DNA of 64,000 nucleotides. It comes from Woeseiaceae bacterium (GTDB lineage Bacteria > Pseudomonadota > Gammaproteobacteria > Steroidobacterales > Woeseiaceae). The stretch lies in assembly GCA_030065915.1 (NCBI GenBank), contig JASJCQ010000004.1:310001-374000 (forward strand), read 5' to 3'. Position numbers and translations under genes: made by a program. Under the pieces are notes generated by a model, which was not told the DNA's origin, searched no databases, and worked only from the letters and a program-made list of their open reading frames with translations. Below are positions 8,526-15,965 of the stretch, in pieces. Within the stretch, counting starts at the first letter, position 1, and each line of letters starts with the position of its first letter.

Positions 8526-8966
8526 CTACTCGTTCGGCGGACGAACCTCGATTGCCGCCCCGTCGCCCGGTGCGTCGCCCAGCTGCTCGAGCTCCAGCGC
8601 CTGTGCCGCATCGATCTGAAAGATCTTGTCGATGACACAGCCGCGTATCGTGTCGAAGCGCGCACGAATCACGTTGCCCTCCCGGCGCACGTCGGGCGTT
8701 ATGCGTGAGCTGTCGTAAAGCGCGTAGCAACGCTGACGGAATTCCACGAGAAAATGGCTGTCGCGGGTCCGGAGCAACGCGAACTCTTCGTTAATCGGGT
8801 TGAGACCTGGCGTTTGCGTCGGTCGGTAACGAACCTGGTCCGTCTCCGCGAGTTCCGCCGCGGCGATGAAGTCGCGAACCGCTTCGGTTTCCACTCGCGT
8901 CTTCGGCGCCGTGCAGGCCGCCAGGAACGCAATACAGACCGCTGCAGTGAGATAGCTTAGTCGCAT
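8526..8966 (-). CDS. Small lipoprotein, DUF6491-like
   Basis: From ATG 8966 (AGGAAA about 8 nt upstream) the protein is 146 residues with a lipobox Leu-Ala-Ala-Cys after MRLSYLTAAVCIAF. The mature part has FALLRTRDSHFLVEFRQRCY, VIRARFDTIRGCVIDKIFQI and an acidic tail. The pair of Cys (QRC and RGC) and the 'arginine... Phe-Asp-x-Ile-Arg-Gly-Cys' pattern resemble DUF6491 lipoproteins, which is an inference from memory. The frame continues in phase for 35 codons beyond the TAG stop (TGAGSARAASDVELMLQFGS...) to a TGA at 8418-8420, so the gene may once have been longer. It is 23 bp upstream of the amidohydrolase stop on the same strand. Confidence 0.72.
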   Translation of the reverse strand: MRLSYLTAAVCIAFLAACTAPKTRVETEAVRDFIAAAELAETDQVRYRPTQTPGLNPINEEFALLRTRDSHFLVEFRQRCYALYDSSRITPDVRREGNVIRARFDTIRGCVIDKIFQIDAAQALELEQLGDAPGDGAAIEVRPPNE

Positions 8967-8989
8967 GATCAAATTTCCTGTGTCGCTCG

Positions 8990-10729
8990 CTAGTCGCGCA
9001 GGATTGTTCCGTTGCGGTAGCGAATCTTGCCGCCGAGTATCGTCATGGTGACCTCGGTATCCATCAGGTCGTCGTCAGACACGGTCAGCAGGTTCTGCGA
9101 CAAAACAGCGAGGTCGGCGAGCTTGCCCGGCGTGATTGAGCCCTTGATGTCTTCTTCGAAAGCCGCGATCGCGTTGCCCATCGTGTACGAGTACAAGGCG
9201 AGCTCGCGAGAGTAGGCCTCCTGGGGTTGGAACAGCGTGCCATCCGGAAGTTCACGGGTCACCGAACAATGGAAGCTGCCGATCGGGCTGATCTCGTCCA
9301 CGGGCGGGTCCGTGCCATTCGTTGGCACGAGACCGGCCTCAGCCAAGGTGTTGAAGATATAGCCACGTTCCCGCGTGCGCTCTTCGCCCAGCCGGTCTAC
9401 GACCCACGGTCCGTCCGAACAGGCAAAGATCCCCTGCACGGCGGGAATGACACGTAGCTCGACGGTCCGTGCAACATCGTCCGGATGAATGACCTGTGCG
9501 TGCTCAATGCGCCAGCGGAGGTCGGTCTTGTCGGGGTGCTTCTCGAACTCGGCCTCGTAGATGTCCAGGAGCTCTCGATAGGCTCGATCGCCGATGGCCT
9601 GGATGGCCATCTGGTAGTCGTACTTCATCGCCAGCTCGGCCGACTTCTCAATTTCCTCAACCGAGACGACATTCAGGCCGTAGCTCTCCGGCATGTCCGC
9701 GTAAGGTGCGAGAAGCCAGCCGCCGTGTGTGCCAAGTGCGCCGTCGAGTACCTTTTCGCCGATCGTTCGCACGGTCAGGAAGTTGTTGCCGTAACCGACC
9801 ATGCGGTAGTCGCCGAGGCGGCCTTCCATGTCAGCGGCCTGTTCCTCGAAGGCCATGAACAGGCGAACCGGCAGATTGCCTTCATCGGCCATGGTCCTGA
9901 TCAGGTCGACCTCCGCGAATGTCGTGCCGAGATCCTGGAAGGAGGTGATGCCGTGACGCAGCGACTCCTCGCCGGCCAGCGTGATCATGCGCCGTAGCTC
10001 CGCTTCGGCAACGCCCGCCGGGCGCCGGCCCTGGTGGCCCGAGTAGGCGACACGAAACGCGTCCTGCGCCGCCTCACGCATCATGCCCGTTGCCCGGCCG
10101 TTCTCGTCGGTGACGATTTCGCCGCCGGGCGGCGGTGTTGTGCTGCCGTCGATTTCGACGAGGTTCATCGCGCGCTCGTTGACGAATACGGCATGCCCGC
10201 TGGTGTGAATCAGCATGACCGGATGATCGGGGGTCGCCTCGCTCAATGAGTCATGAATCGGCAGCCCCTCGACGAGGACTTCTTCCTTCGTCTCCCACTT
10301 GTCCTGGTGCCAGCCACGCCCGACGATCCATTCGCCGGCAGGCGTCTCGGCTGCGGCGTCGGCGACCATCGACACGATCTCGGCGAAACTCTTCGCGTAG
10401 CGGAAGTCGAGGATCAACAGCGAACCGCCGAAGCTCGTGTAGTGACCGTGTCCCTCGATGAAGCCCGGAATGACCATCTGGCCGTCGAGATCGATAACCT
10501 CGGTTTCATCGCCGATATGCTTCGACAGGTCTTCAGACGTACCGACTGCCAGAATGTGTTCGCCCTTGATGGCGACGGCCTCGGTATCCGGAACGTCCGG
10601 GTCGACCGTGACGACGTCGGCATTGACGAGCAACAGGTCGGCGATCGGATGGACTGCTTGTGAAGCAGGACGGTCGCAGCCGGCAAATATCACAAGCGCG
10701 AGAATCGTCAGGCATCTAATCGTTTTCAT
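8990..10729 (-). CDS. Amidohydrolase family 3 (YtcJ-like) lipoprotein
   Basis: From ATG 10729 the protein is 579 residues with a lipoprotein signal (MKTIRCLTILALVIFAGC, Cys18). An open frame extends 11 codons upstream to another ATG at 10762, but the lipobox position favours the shorter form. Metal-ligand motifs: IEGHGHYTSFGG (HxH), EHAQVIHPDD and a late TNGTDPPVD segment. It is a full-length paralogue of 330-2081, but the two are dissimilar enough to expect different substrates. Its product should be anchored on the periplasmic face. Downstream on the same strand is the DUF6491-like lipoprotein. Confidence 0.9.
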   Translation of the reverse strand: MKTIRCLTILALVIFAGCDRPASQAVHPIADLLLVNADVVTVDPDVPDTEAVAIKGEHILAVGTSEDLSKHIGDETEVIDLDGQMVIPGFIEGHGHYTSFGGSLLILDFRYAKSFAEIVSMVADAAAETPAGEWIVGRGWHQDKWETKEEVLVEGLPIHDSLSEATPDHPVMLIHTSGHAVFVNERAMNLVEIDGSTTPPPGGEIVTDENGRATGMMREAAQDAFRVAYSGHQGRRPAGVAEAELRRMITLAGEESLRHGITSFQDLGTTFAEVDLIRTMADEGNLPVRLFMAFEEQAADMEGRLGDYRMVGYGNNFLTVRTIGEKVLDGALGTHGGWLLAPYADMPESYGLNVVSVEEIEKSAELAMKYDYQMAIQAIGDRAYRELLDIYEAEFEKHPDKTDLRWRIEHAQVIHPDDVARTVELRVIPAVQGIFACSDGPWVVDRLGEERTRERGYIFNTLAEAGLVPTNGTDPPVDEISPIGSFHCSVTRELPDGTLFQPQEAYSRELALYSYTMGNAIAAFEEDIKGSITPGKLADLAVLSQNLLTVSDDDLMDTEVTMTILGGKIRYRNGTILRD

Positions 10730-10774
10730 TGCGGGATTGTACGCTTTTCTTTGCACGGTCATCTCATACCGACG

Positions 10775-10882
10775 CTACTTGGCGCCACAGCTGTCCATCA
10801 GCTCTGTGTGCCAAATGGTGCAGCGGAACTCCTCTCCGACCGCTTCGTCGAATCGCAGCCGTAATTCCTCACAGTGCTTCAC
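10775..10882 (-). CDS. Putative 35-residue small protein
   Basis: A GTG at 10882 opens a frame ending at TAG 10775: Met-KHCEELRLRFDEAVGEEF, then RCTIWHTELMDSCGAK. The composition is protein-like (acidic/basic helix, three Cys, Trp-His) rather than random. There is no good Shine-Dalgarno at the GTG. The frame is also open further upstream from an ATG at 10924 except for one TGA (MTGFSEAAS, stop, PAAAV, then the GTG), so it may be a small gene with a damaged N-terminus. It lies 45 bp upstream of the amidohydrolase gene on the same strand. Function unknown. Confidence 0.4.
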   Translation of the reverse strand: MKHCEELRLRFDEAVGEEFRCTIWHTELMDSCGAK

Positions 10883-11140
10883 CGCCGCGGCCGGTCACGA
10901 GGCCGCCTCGCTGAACCCGGTCATTGCGCTCGGGCAAAGCCGCTCTCGCGGTCGAAGCGGCCCGAGAACCACTCAACCCGGCGCGCGGAGCCGATTCGGT
11001 CTGAACGATGTAGCCTCACACCAATGGGTCGGCGCGTGCAACCAACAACGTCGGCCGGATCGATCCAATTGAAACCTGATGTGGCAGAAAACAGATTCAG
11101 TTGCTCTCGACATGACCGCGGATTGCATTACACTGCATCG

Positions 11141-12100
11141 ATGATCATTCAACCAATGACCAAATACGTGCGCGCCTCGGCGGCGCTCGCCCTTATCTGG
11201 GCGCTGAGCGCGTGCTCCGGCGACAACACCGATTCAGCCGAACAGGCGGCCGCTCGCGACAACCTCGATGCGATGTCTGAAGTTCATGCGACGGATACCA
11301 CCGAGGCCACGCCGGCCGTCGAGGAAGCACCGGCTCGCGAAGTTGTTGCCGAAGTCTTGCCGTATGCCGAAGTCGGCAACGACCTGATCTATGGCCACTT
11401 CGCGTTTCCCGAGGACATGATCGAACCACTGCCGGCCATCATCGTTATCCATGAATGGTGGGGTCTGAACGACAATGTGCGCGCCATGGCAGACCGGCTT
11501 GCGGGAGAGGGATACATCGTCCTCGCCGTCGACCTGTTCGGTGGCGAGGTTGCAACCACCCCGGTTGAAGCCAGGGAGAAGATGCAGAAGGTCATCGAGA
11601 ATCCCCGGCAGGCGGTCGACAATCTGCGGCAAGCGCTGACCTTTGTCGATGACGTGGCCGAGGCACCGAAGGTGGCAACGCTGGGCTGGTGTTTCGGTGG
11701 CGGCTGGTCGCTCAACGCTGCGCTCGAGTTCTCCGGGCAGCTGGACGCGACGGTTATCTACTATGGACAGGTGACCAGCGATACCGAGCGCCTCTCGGCA
11801 CTCGAGAGTCCGGTGCTGGGCATTTTCGCCGCCGAGGATCGCGGAATCAGCGTCGATTCGGTTCGAGGATTCGAAGCCGCTATGGATCAGCTGGGCAAAG
11901 ACGGATCGATCTATGTCTACCCTGGCGTCGGCCACGCGTTTGCGAATCCTACAGGCCGAAACTACAACGCCGAAGCGGCTGACGACGCCTGGGGCAAGAC
12001 CCTCGAGTTCCTGCGTCAGGAACTCGTCGTTTCTTCTGGAGAGGCAGACGCCTCGGACGACCCGTCGGGCTCGTCAGTCGAAAGCTCTTCCGGAGGCTGA
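11141..12100 (+). CDS. Dienelactone hydrolase-family lipoprotein
   Basis: From ATG 11141 the protein is 319 residues (an ATG at 11156, giving MTKYVRASAALALIWALSAC, is equally possible). The lipobox Leu-Ser-Ala-Cys makes it a lipoprotein. After a low-complexity acidic linker comes an alpha/beta hydrolase: IVIHEWWGLNDNVRAMADRL, nucleophile elbow LGWCFGGGW (Cys nucleophile), acid in FAAEDRGIS, and His in YPGVGHAFANP. This Cys-Asp-His triad is diagnostic of dienelactone hydrolases; the real substrate is probably an ester or lactone in the periplasm. The last 85 bp overlap the convergent gene at 12016. The 378 bp upstream hold the 10775 small gene and little else. Confidence 0.88.
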   Translation: MIIQPMTKYVRASAALALIWALSACSGDNTDSAEQAAARDNLDAMSEVHATDTTEATPAVEEAPAREVVAEVLPYAEVGNDLIYGHFAFPEDMIEPLPAIIVIHEWWGLNDNVRAMADRLAGEGYIVLAVDLFGGEVATTPVEAREKMQKVIENPRQAVDNLRQALTFVDDVAEAPKVATLGWCFGGGWSLNAALEFSGQLDATVIYYGQVTSDTERLSALESPVLGIFAAEDRGISVDSVRGFEAAMDQLGKDGSIYVYPGVGHAFANPTGRNYNAEAADDAWGKTLEFLRQELVVSSGEADASDDPSGSSVESSSGG

Positions 12101-12555
12101 AGACAGGCCAGCTCCACGTCGAGTGGCGTGGACTGGTACCTGATCGTCTGCGAATTCCCGGCTTTACAGGTCAGCGCGATCTGAGCCGTGAACACCGAAC
12201 GCACCAGCTGGGTAACGCCGTAGTCGCCCGATATGCAGAAGTCTGCCATCACCGGTGCCGTCTGTTTCGCTGGAATCACCAGTGATTCCTCAACCGAAAT
12301 ACCGTCTTCGTCGGCTGACCATGATTTCCTGACGTCCGCCACGTTGAGGCTGACCAATGCTGCCCGGGCTGGACGCGCGCATGCCGCGTCGAGCCGAAAC
12401 GGGAACCTGAGGGTCGGCATGTCTTTTTGTTGTGTGTCCGACACGTCGATCTCTGCGATCGCCGGCTGCGCCCTGAACAGGACATAGTGCCCGTCGTCCG
12501 CATGGACTTCTGGTGCGAATGCAAGCAGCACGAGAGCAAGTCGTGGTTTCGGCAT
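12016..12555 (-). CDS. Exported hypothetical protein
   Basis: From ATG 12555 the product is 179 residues with a signal peptide (MPKPRLALVLLAFAPEVHA). A GTG at 12576 would add seven residues. The mature part has beta strands (HYVLFRAQPAIAEIDVSD, PTLRFPFRLDAACARPA), a helix (AALVSLNVADVRKSW) and four Cys residues (DAAC, DFC, LTC, LAC), consistent with disulfides. The Ser/Glu-rich tail is encoded antisense to the last 85 bp of the dienelactone hydrolase gene. No family recognised. Confidence 0.65.
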   Translation of the reverse strand: MPKPRLALVLLAFAPEVHADDGHYVLFRAQPAIAEIDVSDTQQKDMPTLRFPFRLDAACARPARAALVSLNVADVRKSWSADEDGISVEESLVIPAKQTAPVMADFCISGDYGVTQLVRSVFTAQIALTCKAGNSQTIRYQSTPLDVELACLQPPEELSTDEPDGSSEASASPEETTSS

Positions 12556-12619
12556 TAGAGGGTTCCAGTGATTCACGTGTCTTGCACTATCGTACCGGTT
12601 CGCGGTCTACTGATGCACG

Positions 12620-12877
12620 ATGATCTTGAAGACTATTCACCTGACTTACAAAATGGCGCGGCGCATCGTCATCCTCGTTGTGGGCGCGACGGTGATGCTC
12701 GTTGGCGTTGTCATGATTGTGACGCCCGGTCCCGCCTTTGTCGTTATTCCGCTCGGGCTGGCGATTCTCAGCATCGAGTTCGCGTGGGCGAGACACTGGT
12801 TGCGTAAGCTGCGTGAGCAGATATCCAACGGCGCAGCCCAACTTCAATCCAACAAGATCGAGCAACGGCGCAGGTAG
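12620..12877 (+). CDS. PGPGW-family small transmembrane protein
   Basis: 85 residues. One or two hydrophobic segments (ARRIVILVVGATVMLVGVVM and AFVVIPLGLAILSIEF) surround the signature ValThrProGlyPro (IVTPGPAFVVIPLG), followed by Trp-Ala-Arg and a basic amphipathic tail. This matches the PGPGW putative transmembrane family (TIGR02611-like), whose role is unknown. It is a single gene between convergent and divergent neighbours, with start ATG 12620. Confidence 0.75.
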   Translation: MILKTIHLTYKMARRIVILVVGATVMLVGVVMIVTPGPAFVVIPLGLAILSIEFAWARHWLRKLREQISNGAAQLQSNKIEQRRR

Positions 12878-12908
12878 CGGATTCGACAGGCGAAAGAATT
12901 CGTCTGAG

Positions 12909-13114
12909 AAAAAATTGGCGCCGGAGCACTGAATCTAGTGAGTTTCAGCGGGCCGATCCGACACGGAGCGGACTCCGGCGCCAAGGGGTTAACGGCAGGG
13001 GTATGCCGCCGGACCTTTAAGGCCCGTATTCGTCACCGACCGGCTGGTCAGTGATATCGACAGAACACCGACTCACAAGGGGGGGAGGGTAGAGTCGATA
13101 TTCCGCCGAAACGA
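12909..13114 (-). ncRNA. Candidate structured small RNA, about 205 nt
   Basis: Read on the minus strand, the region contains consecutive hairpins. Stem 1 is GTCGATAT/ATATCGAC (13094-13101 with 13054-13061), or an inner alternative CGACTC/GAGTCG, enclosing a C-rich loop (seven Cs opposite 13079-13085, then U and CCC). Stem 2 is 13033-13054, 9 bp with a 4-nt loop. Stem 3 is 13011-13025 and stem 4 is 12993-13008. A 12-bp stem pairing 12973-12984 with 12915-12926 closes two inner hairpins (12953-12971 and 12929-12948), a three-way junction, and is followed directly by six Us (12909-12914). The end therefore looks like an intrinsic terminator. A -35/-10 lies just upstream. No RNA family recognised; 6S, SRP, RNase P and tmRNA signatures are absent. 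Confidence 0.55.
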
Positions 13115-13120
13115 AATTTC

Positions 13121-13148
13121 ATTATTTGTGCGTCAGGAGGAAATTCAA
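13121..13148 (-). promoter_or_regulatory. Candidate sigma-70 promoter for the small RNA
   Basis: On the minus strand TTGAAT (13143-13148) and AATAAT (13121-13126) are separated by 16 bp, matching the -35 at 4/6 and the -10 at 5/6 positions. Transcription would start near 13114 and run into the structured region. A GAAATTTCGT core just downstream resembles the palindrome at 13406. Confidence 0.4.
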
Positions 13149-13179
13149 GCTCTCATCCGAGAACCTGAAGCTCGCCTGT

Positions 13180-13287
13180 TCAGGATTGCGGCCCTCCGAA
13201 CGCCATGCCGACAAAGATCGCGAAACCAACGAAGAGCAGGGCGCTCGCCGCGATCGTCGCAACCTGTGTCCAGATTCGTGTTTTCAC
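13180..13287 (-). CDS. 35-residue single-pass membrane protein
   Basis: A GTG at 13287 is preceded by AAAGGA at 6-7 nt, a good ribosome site. The frame encodes Met-KTRIWTQ (basic N-terminus), one hydrophobic helix (VATIAASALLFVGFAIFVGM) and AFGGPQS, then TGA at 13180. It should insert in the inner membrane. It is expressed toward the candidate sRNA and divergently from the sigma-54 activator gene. A GG-N10-GC promoter lies about 46 nt upstream of the start, taken as a leader length. No known small-protein family recognised. The clear ribosome site, the coherent membrane helix and the dedicated-looking promoter make it a real gene despite its size. Confidence 0.68.
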   Translation of the reverse strand: MKTRIWTQVATIAASALLFVGFAIFVGMAFGGPQS

Positions 13288-13344
13288 GTTCAATTCCTTT
13301 GCCCAAGAACCAGTGCGCACGTGGCGCATACACTGCTACACATT

Positions 13345-13360
13345 GCACGATGCGTGCCAA
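13345..13360 (-). promoter_or_regulatory. Sigma-54 type -24/-12 promoter of the small membrane protein
   Basis: The minus strand reads TTGGCACGCATCGTGCAA. The invariant GG (13358-13357) and GC (13346-13345) are exactly 10 nt apart and the upstream half TTGGCACG matches the consensus fully; the -12 half is GTGC instead of TTGC. Predicted start is near 13333. The neighbouring activator gene carries a GAFTGA loop, and palindromes lie at about -80 and -118, all as expected for a sigma-54 promoter. Confidence 0.62.
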
Positions 13361-13405
13361 ACTAGAAAATTTAAAAAAAACAATAACTTGGATATTGCAA
13401 AATTC

Positions 13406-13419
13406 TACGAAATTTCGTA
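13406..13419. promoter_or_regulatory. Palindrome, candidate activator site 1
   Basis: TACGAAATTTCGTA is a perfect 14-bp dyad lying in the divergent gap. Its centre is about 80 bp upstream of the predicted sigma-54 start, and about 56 bp upstream of the activator ATG, so it could serve activation of the small gene and autoregulation. Confidence 0.5.
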
Positions 13420-13443
13420 AATAACGAAAAAACGTGAATGCTA

Positions 13444-13459
13444 TTACGAAAAACCGTAA
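13444..13459. promoter_or_regulatory. Inverted repeat, candidate activator site 2
   Basis: TTACG and CGTAA are separated by 6 bp, sharing the half-site TTACG / CGTAA with the palindrome at 13406. Its centre is 39 bp from that of the first site, close to four helical turns, and about -118 from the predicted sigma-54 start. It ends 9 bp before the activator ATG, where bound protein would block translation-proximal transcription. Confidence 0.42.
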
Positions 13460-13468
13460 ATTTTGGCC

Positions 13469-15265
13469 ATGAGTGATCGAGATCATTATCGGTGGTTGTT
13501 CCGGCGTGCGCCGGCGATGGCGACGTTTATCGGCGAGGACGGCAGCTACCTCGACGTCAGCGATGCGTTTGCCAAACGGCTGGGCTATTCGCGAGACGAG
13601 ATACTCGGCCAATCACCCGACGCGTTCATGACCCCGGCCAGCGCCGATCGGGCGAGAACGGAATTCCGTCCGGCGCTACGCCGAACGGGGAAGCTCGAAC
13701 GAAAGCCGATCAGCTTCGTCTCCCGTGACGGCGAGACCATCGAGTGCATAGCCAATGCCATCGTTGAGCTGGACACGGACGATGTCTTCGTCCGAACGGT
13801 CGCGATGTACCAGGAGATATCGGACGAGGCGCGAGCCAACTTCAAGTATCGCGACCTCTACCGTGAGACGCCGGCCATGCTTCATACACTGGATCCGGAC
13901 GGCAGGCTTGTGACCGTAACGGACCGCTGGCTCATGAAGCTTGGCTACGAACGAGATGAGGTCATCGGACGACCGGTCATCGAGTTCTACAGCGATGCCG
14001 ATCGGGAACGTTGGGCAGAGGGCAGACTCCAGGCGCTGATCAACGCCGGCGACTTCAATAATCTCGAACGCCAGATGGTGACCAAGGACGGTCGGGTACT
14101 GGACCTGGTGATGTCGGCCATTGCGCATCGCGGTGAGGACGGTGACGTTGACCAGCTGCTGATCGCGTCAAAGGACCTGACTGAACGAAAGGCGGCCGAG
14201 CGCGAACTCCGCAAGACACTGGAAGAAAACGCGCGCCTTCGCGAAGAACTCGAGCGTGAGCGCGACTATCTCCGAGAGGAGGTCAACGTCGCGATGAACT
14301 TCGGACGCATCGTCGGCAACAGCCCGTCGCTGAAGCGGATGCTGCAACGTGTCGAGGCCGTCGCTGAGACCCCCGCGAGTGTTCTGCTGCTCGGCGAGTC
14401 CGGTGTTGGCAAGGAGCTGGTGGCTCGCGCGCTGCACGCGCGCGGACCAAGGTCGGAGGGGCCGCTGGTCAAGGTGAATTGCGCGTCGATCCCGAAAGAG
14501 CTCTTCGAAAGCGAGTTCTTCGGGCATGTGAAAGGTGCATTCACCGGTGCGCATCGCGACCGAATCGGCAGGTTCCAGCTCGCCGATGGCGGCACGCTGT
14601 TTCTCGATGAAGTGGGCGAGATTCCACTGGAACTCCAGGGCAAGCTGCTGCGGGTACTGCAGGAGAGTGAGTTCGAGCGCGTGGGCGACGACGAGACGCG
14701 CCGCGTCGACGTTCGGGTGATCGCCGCGACGAACAGGGACCTGGCTCAGCTGATCGAGGCTGGCGAGTTTCGCGAGGACCTGTACTACCGGCTCAGCGTC
14801 TTCCCGATCGATGTGCCGCCGCTGCGCGACCGCGGAGACGACGTCGTGCAACTCGCGCAGGAGTTCCTCAAGCAGACCTGCCAGGAGTTCGGCCGCGAGG
14901 GCCTCTCGCTGACGCGGGCGCAGGCCGACCAGCTGATGCAGTACGACTGGCCCGGCAACGTCAGGGAGCTAAAGAACGTCATCGAGCGTGCCGTCATTCT
15001 GTCACCCGGTAACATGCTGCGGCTGGAAGCTTCCTTACCGACCACCGGGCGTCGTATGCTGAAGTCGGAGGCGCAAGCCGATCTGGATTCAATCATGACC
15101 GAGACGGAACTGAAGTCTTTGCAACGTCGAAACACGATTCGTGCGCTGAAGGCGACCGCCTGGCGGGTGTCGGGCAAAGGCGGAGCGGCAGAATTGCTGG
15201 GTATCCGACCGACAACACTTTCCGACCGGATTCGGTCCATGAAGATCGAGAAACCCGGGTCTTGA
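13469..15265 (+). CDS. PAS-PAS sigma-54-dependent activator (bEBP)
   Basis: 598 residues from ATG 13469 (a TTG at 13463 is in frame). Two PAS domains (about 5-120 and 128-245; LGYSRDEILG and LGYERDEVIG) are followed by a coiled coil (ENARLREELERERDYLREE), then an AAA+ domain: Walker A GESGVGKE near residue 308, sigma-54-contacting loop GAFTGA near 356, Walker B GTLFLDEVGEI and the arginine region DLYYRLSVFP. A Fis-type helix-turn-helix ends the protein (GAAELLGIRPTTLSDRI). There is no receiver domain, so it probably senses through PAS. The TGATG overlap couples it to the next gene. It most likely acts on the divergent sigma-54 promoter at 13345-13360. Confidence 0.93.
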   Translation: MSDRDHYRWLFRRAPAMATFIGEDGSYLDVSDAFAKRLGYSRDEILGQSPDAFMTPASADRARTEFRPALRRTGKLERKPISFVSRDGETIECIANAIVELDTDDVFVRTVAMYQEISDEARANFKYRDLYRETPAMLHTLDPDGRLVTVTDRWLMKLGYERDEVIGRPVIEFYSDADRERWAEGRLQALINAGDFNNLERQMVTKDGRVLDLVMSAIAHRGEDGDVDQLLIASKDLTERKAAERELRKTLEENARLREELERERDYLREEVNVAMNFGRIVGNSPSLKRMLQRVEAVAETPASVLLLGESGVGKELVARALHARGPRSEGPLVKVNCASIPKELFESEFFGHVKGAFTGAHRDRIGRFQLADGGTLFLDEVGEIPLELQGKLLRVLQESEFERVGDDETRRVDVRVIAATNRDLAQLIEAGEFREDLYYRLSVFPIDVPPLRDRGDDVVQLAQEFLKQTCQEFGREGLSLTRAQADQLMQYDWPGNVRELKNVIERAVILSPGNMLRLEASLPTTGRRMLKSEAQADLDSIMTETELKSLQRRNTIRALKATAWRVSGKGGAAELLGIRPTTLSDRIRSMKIEKPGS

Positions 15266-15957
15266 TGTCGAGACGCCAGGCTTACCGGCTTATCCTGCTT
15301 GCGACGCTGGTGGCATGCATAGCGCTGATTCAGTTTCTGCCGATCAGGGACATGCTCGACACCGTCACGAACTTCGAGGCTCGATCCCCGCTGCTGGCCG
15401 CTATCGCCTACGTGTCGCTGGCCGTCCTGATGATCGTTCTTTTGTCGCCCGGGTGGATCATCATGATGGTGGCCGGGCTCATGTTTGGTGTTGTCAAAGG
15501 CATAGCGTTGGCGACGATGGCGGTGACGCTGGGGGCATTGGCCGCTTTTTTCGTCGGCAGGACCCTGGCACGGGATTCCGTTCGTACCCGCATCAGCGGC
15601 AATGCGCGTCTCGAGGCTTTGGATCATGCGATCGGCAACCGCTCGTTTCGCATCGTGTTTCTGACCAGGGTCGCCCTGGTGCTGCCGTTTAATCTACTCA
15701 ACTACGTTTACGGTGCCACCCGCGTGTCTGCCGGAACGTATGCGGCGGCGACGGCGATCGGTATGCTGCCGCCGATCGCGTTGTATGTTTATCTCGGCAG
15801 TTTGAATGATGACATTGCGCAGATATTATCGCGGGAGCGCTCGCTGGACGCGTCGAGCTGGGTCGCCATTGGCGTCGCGATCGTTGCAATCGTGCTCGTC
15901 GTGCGGGTCATTCGTAAGGCAGCCGACGAGGCACTCAAAGAGCGACTGAGCGAATAA
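15265..15957 (+). CDS. TVP38/TMEM64-type (DedA superfamily) membrane protein
   Basis: 230 residues with about five to six hydrophobic segments. VTT-domain features are visible: SPGWIIMMVAGLMFGVVKG, GALAAFFVGRTLARDSVRTR and RVALVLPFNLLNYVYGATRV with the characteristic F/G-R and N-Y-x-x-G pattern. Members are inner-membrane proteins thought to handle lipids or ions. It starts at ATG 15265, overlapping the activator stop by 1 nt, so it is co-expressed with the activator and may be part of the same envelope response. Confidence 0.85.
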   Translation: MSRRQAYRLILLATLVACIALIQFLPIRDMLDTVTNFEARSPLLAAIAYVSLAVLMIVLLSPGWIIMMVAGLMFGVVKGIALATMAVTLGALAAFFVGRTLARDSVRTRISGNARLEALDHAIGNRSFRIVFLTRVALVLPFNLLNYVYGATRVSAGTYAAATAIGMLPPIALYVYLGSLNDDIAQILSRERSLDASSWVAIGVAIVAIVLVVRVIRKAADEALKERLSE

Positions 15958-15965
15958 GGGTGATT

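Noticed and set aside
13048-13122. A 24-codon minus-strand frame (MKFRFGGISTLPS...) inside the candidate sRNA
   Set aside because: Its ATG overlaps the predicted -10 and lacks a ribosome site; the sequence is better explained by RNA stems.
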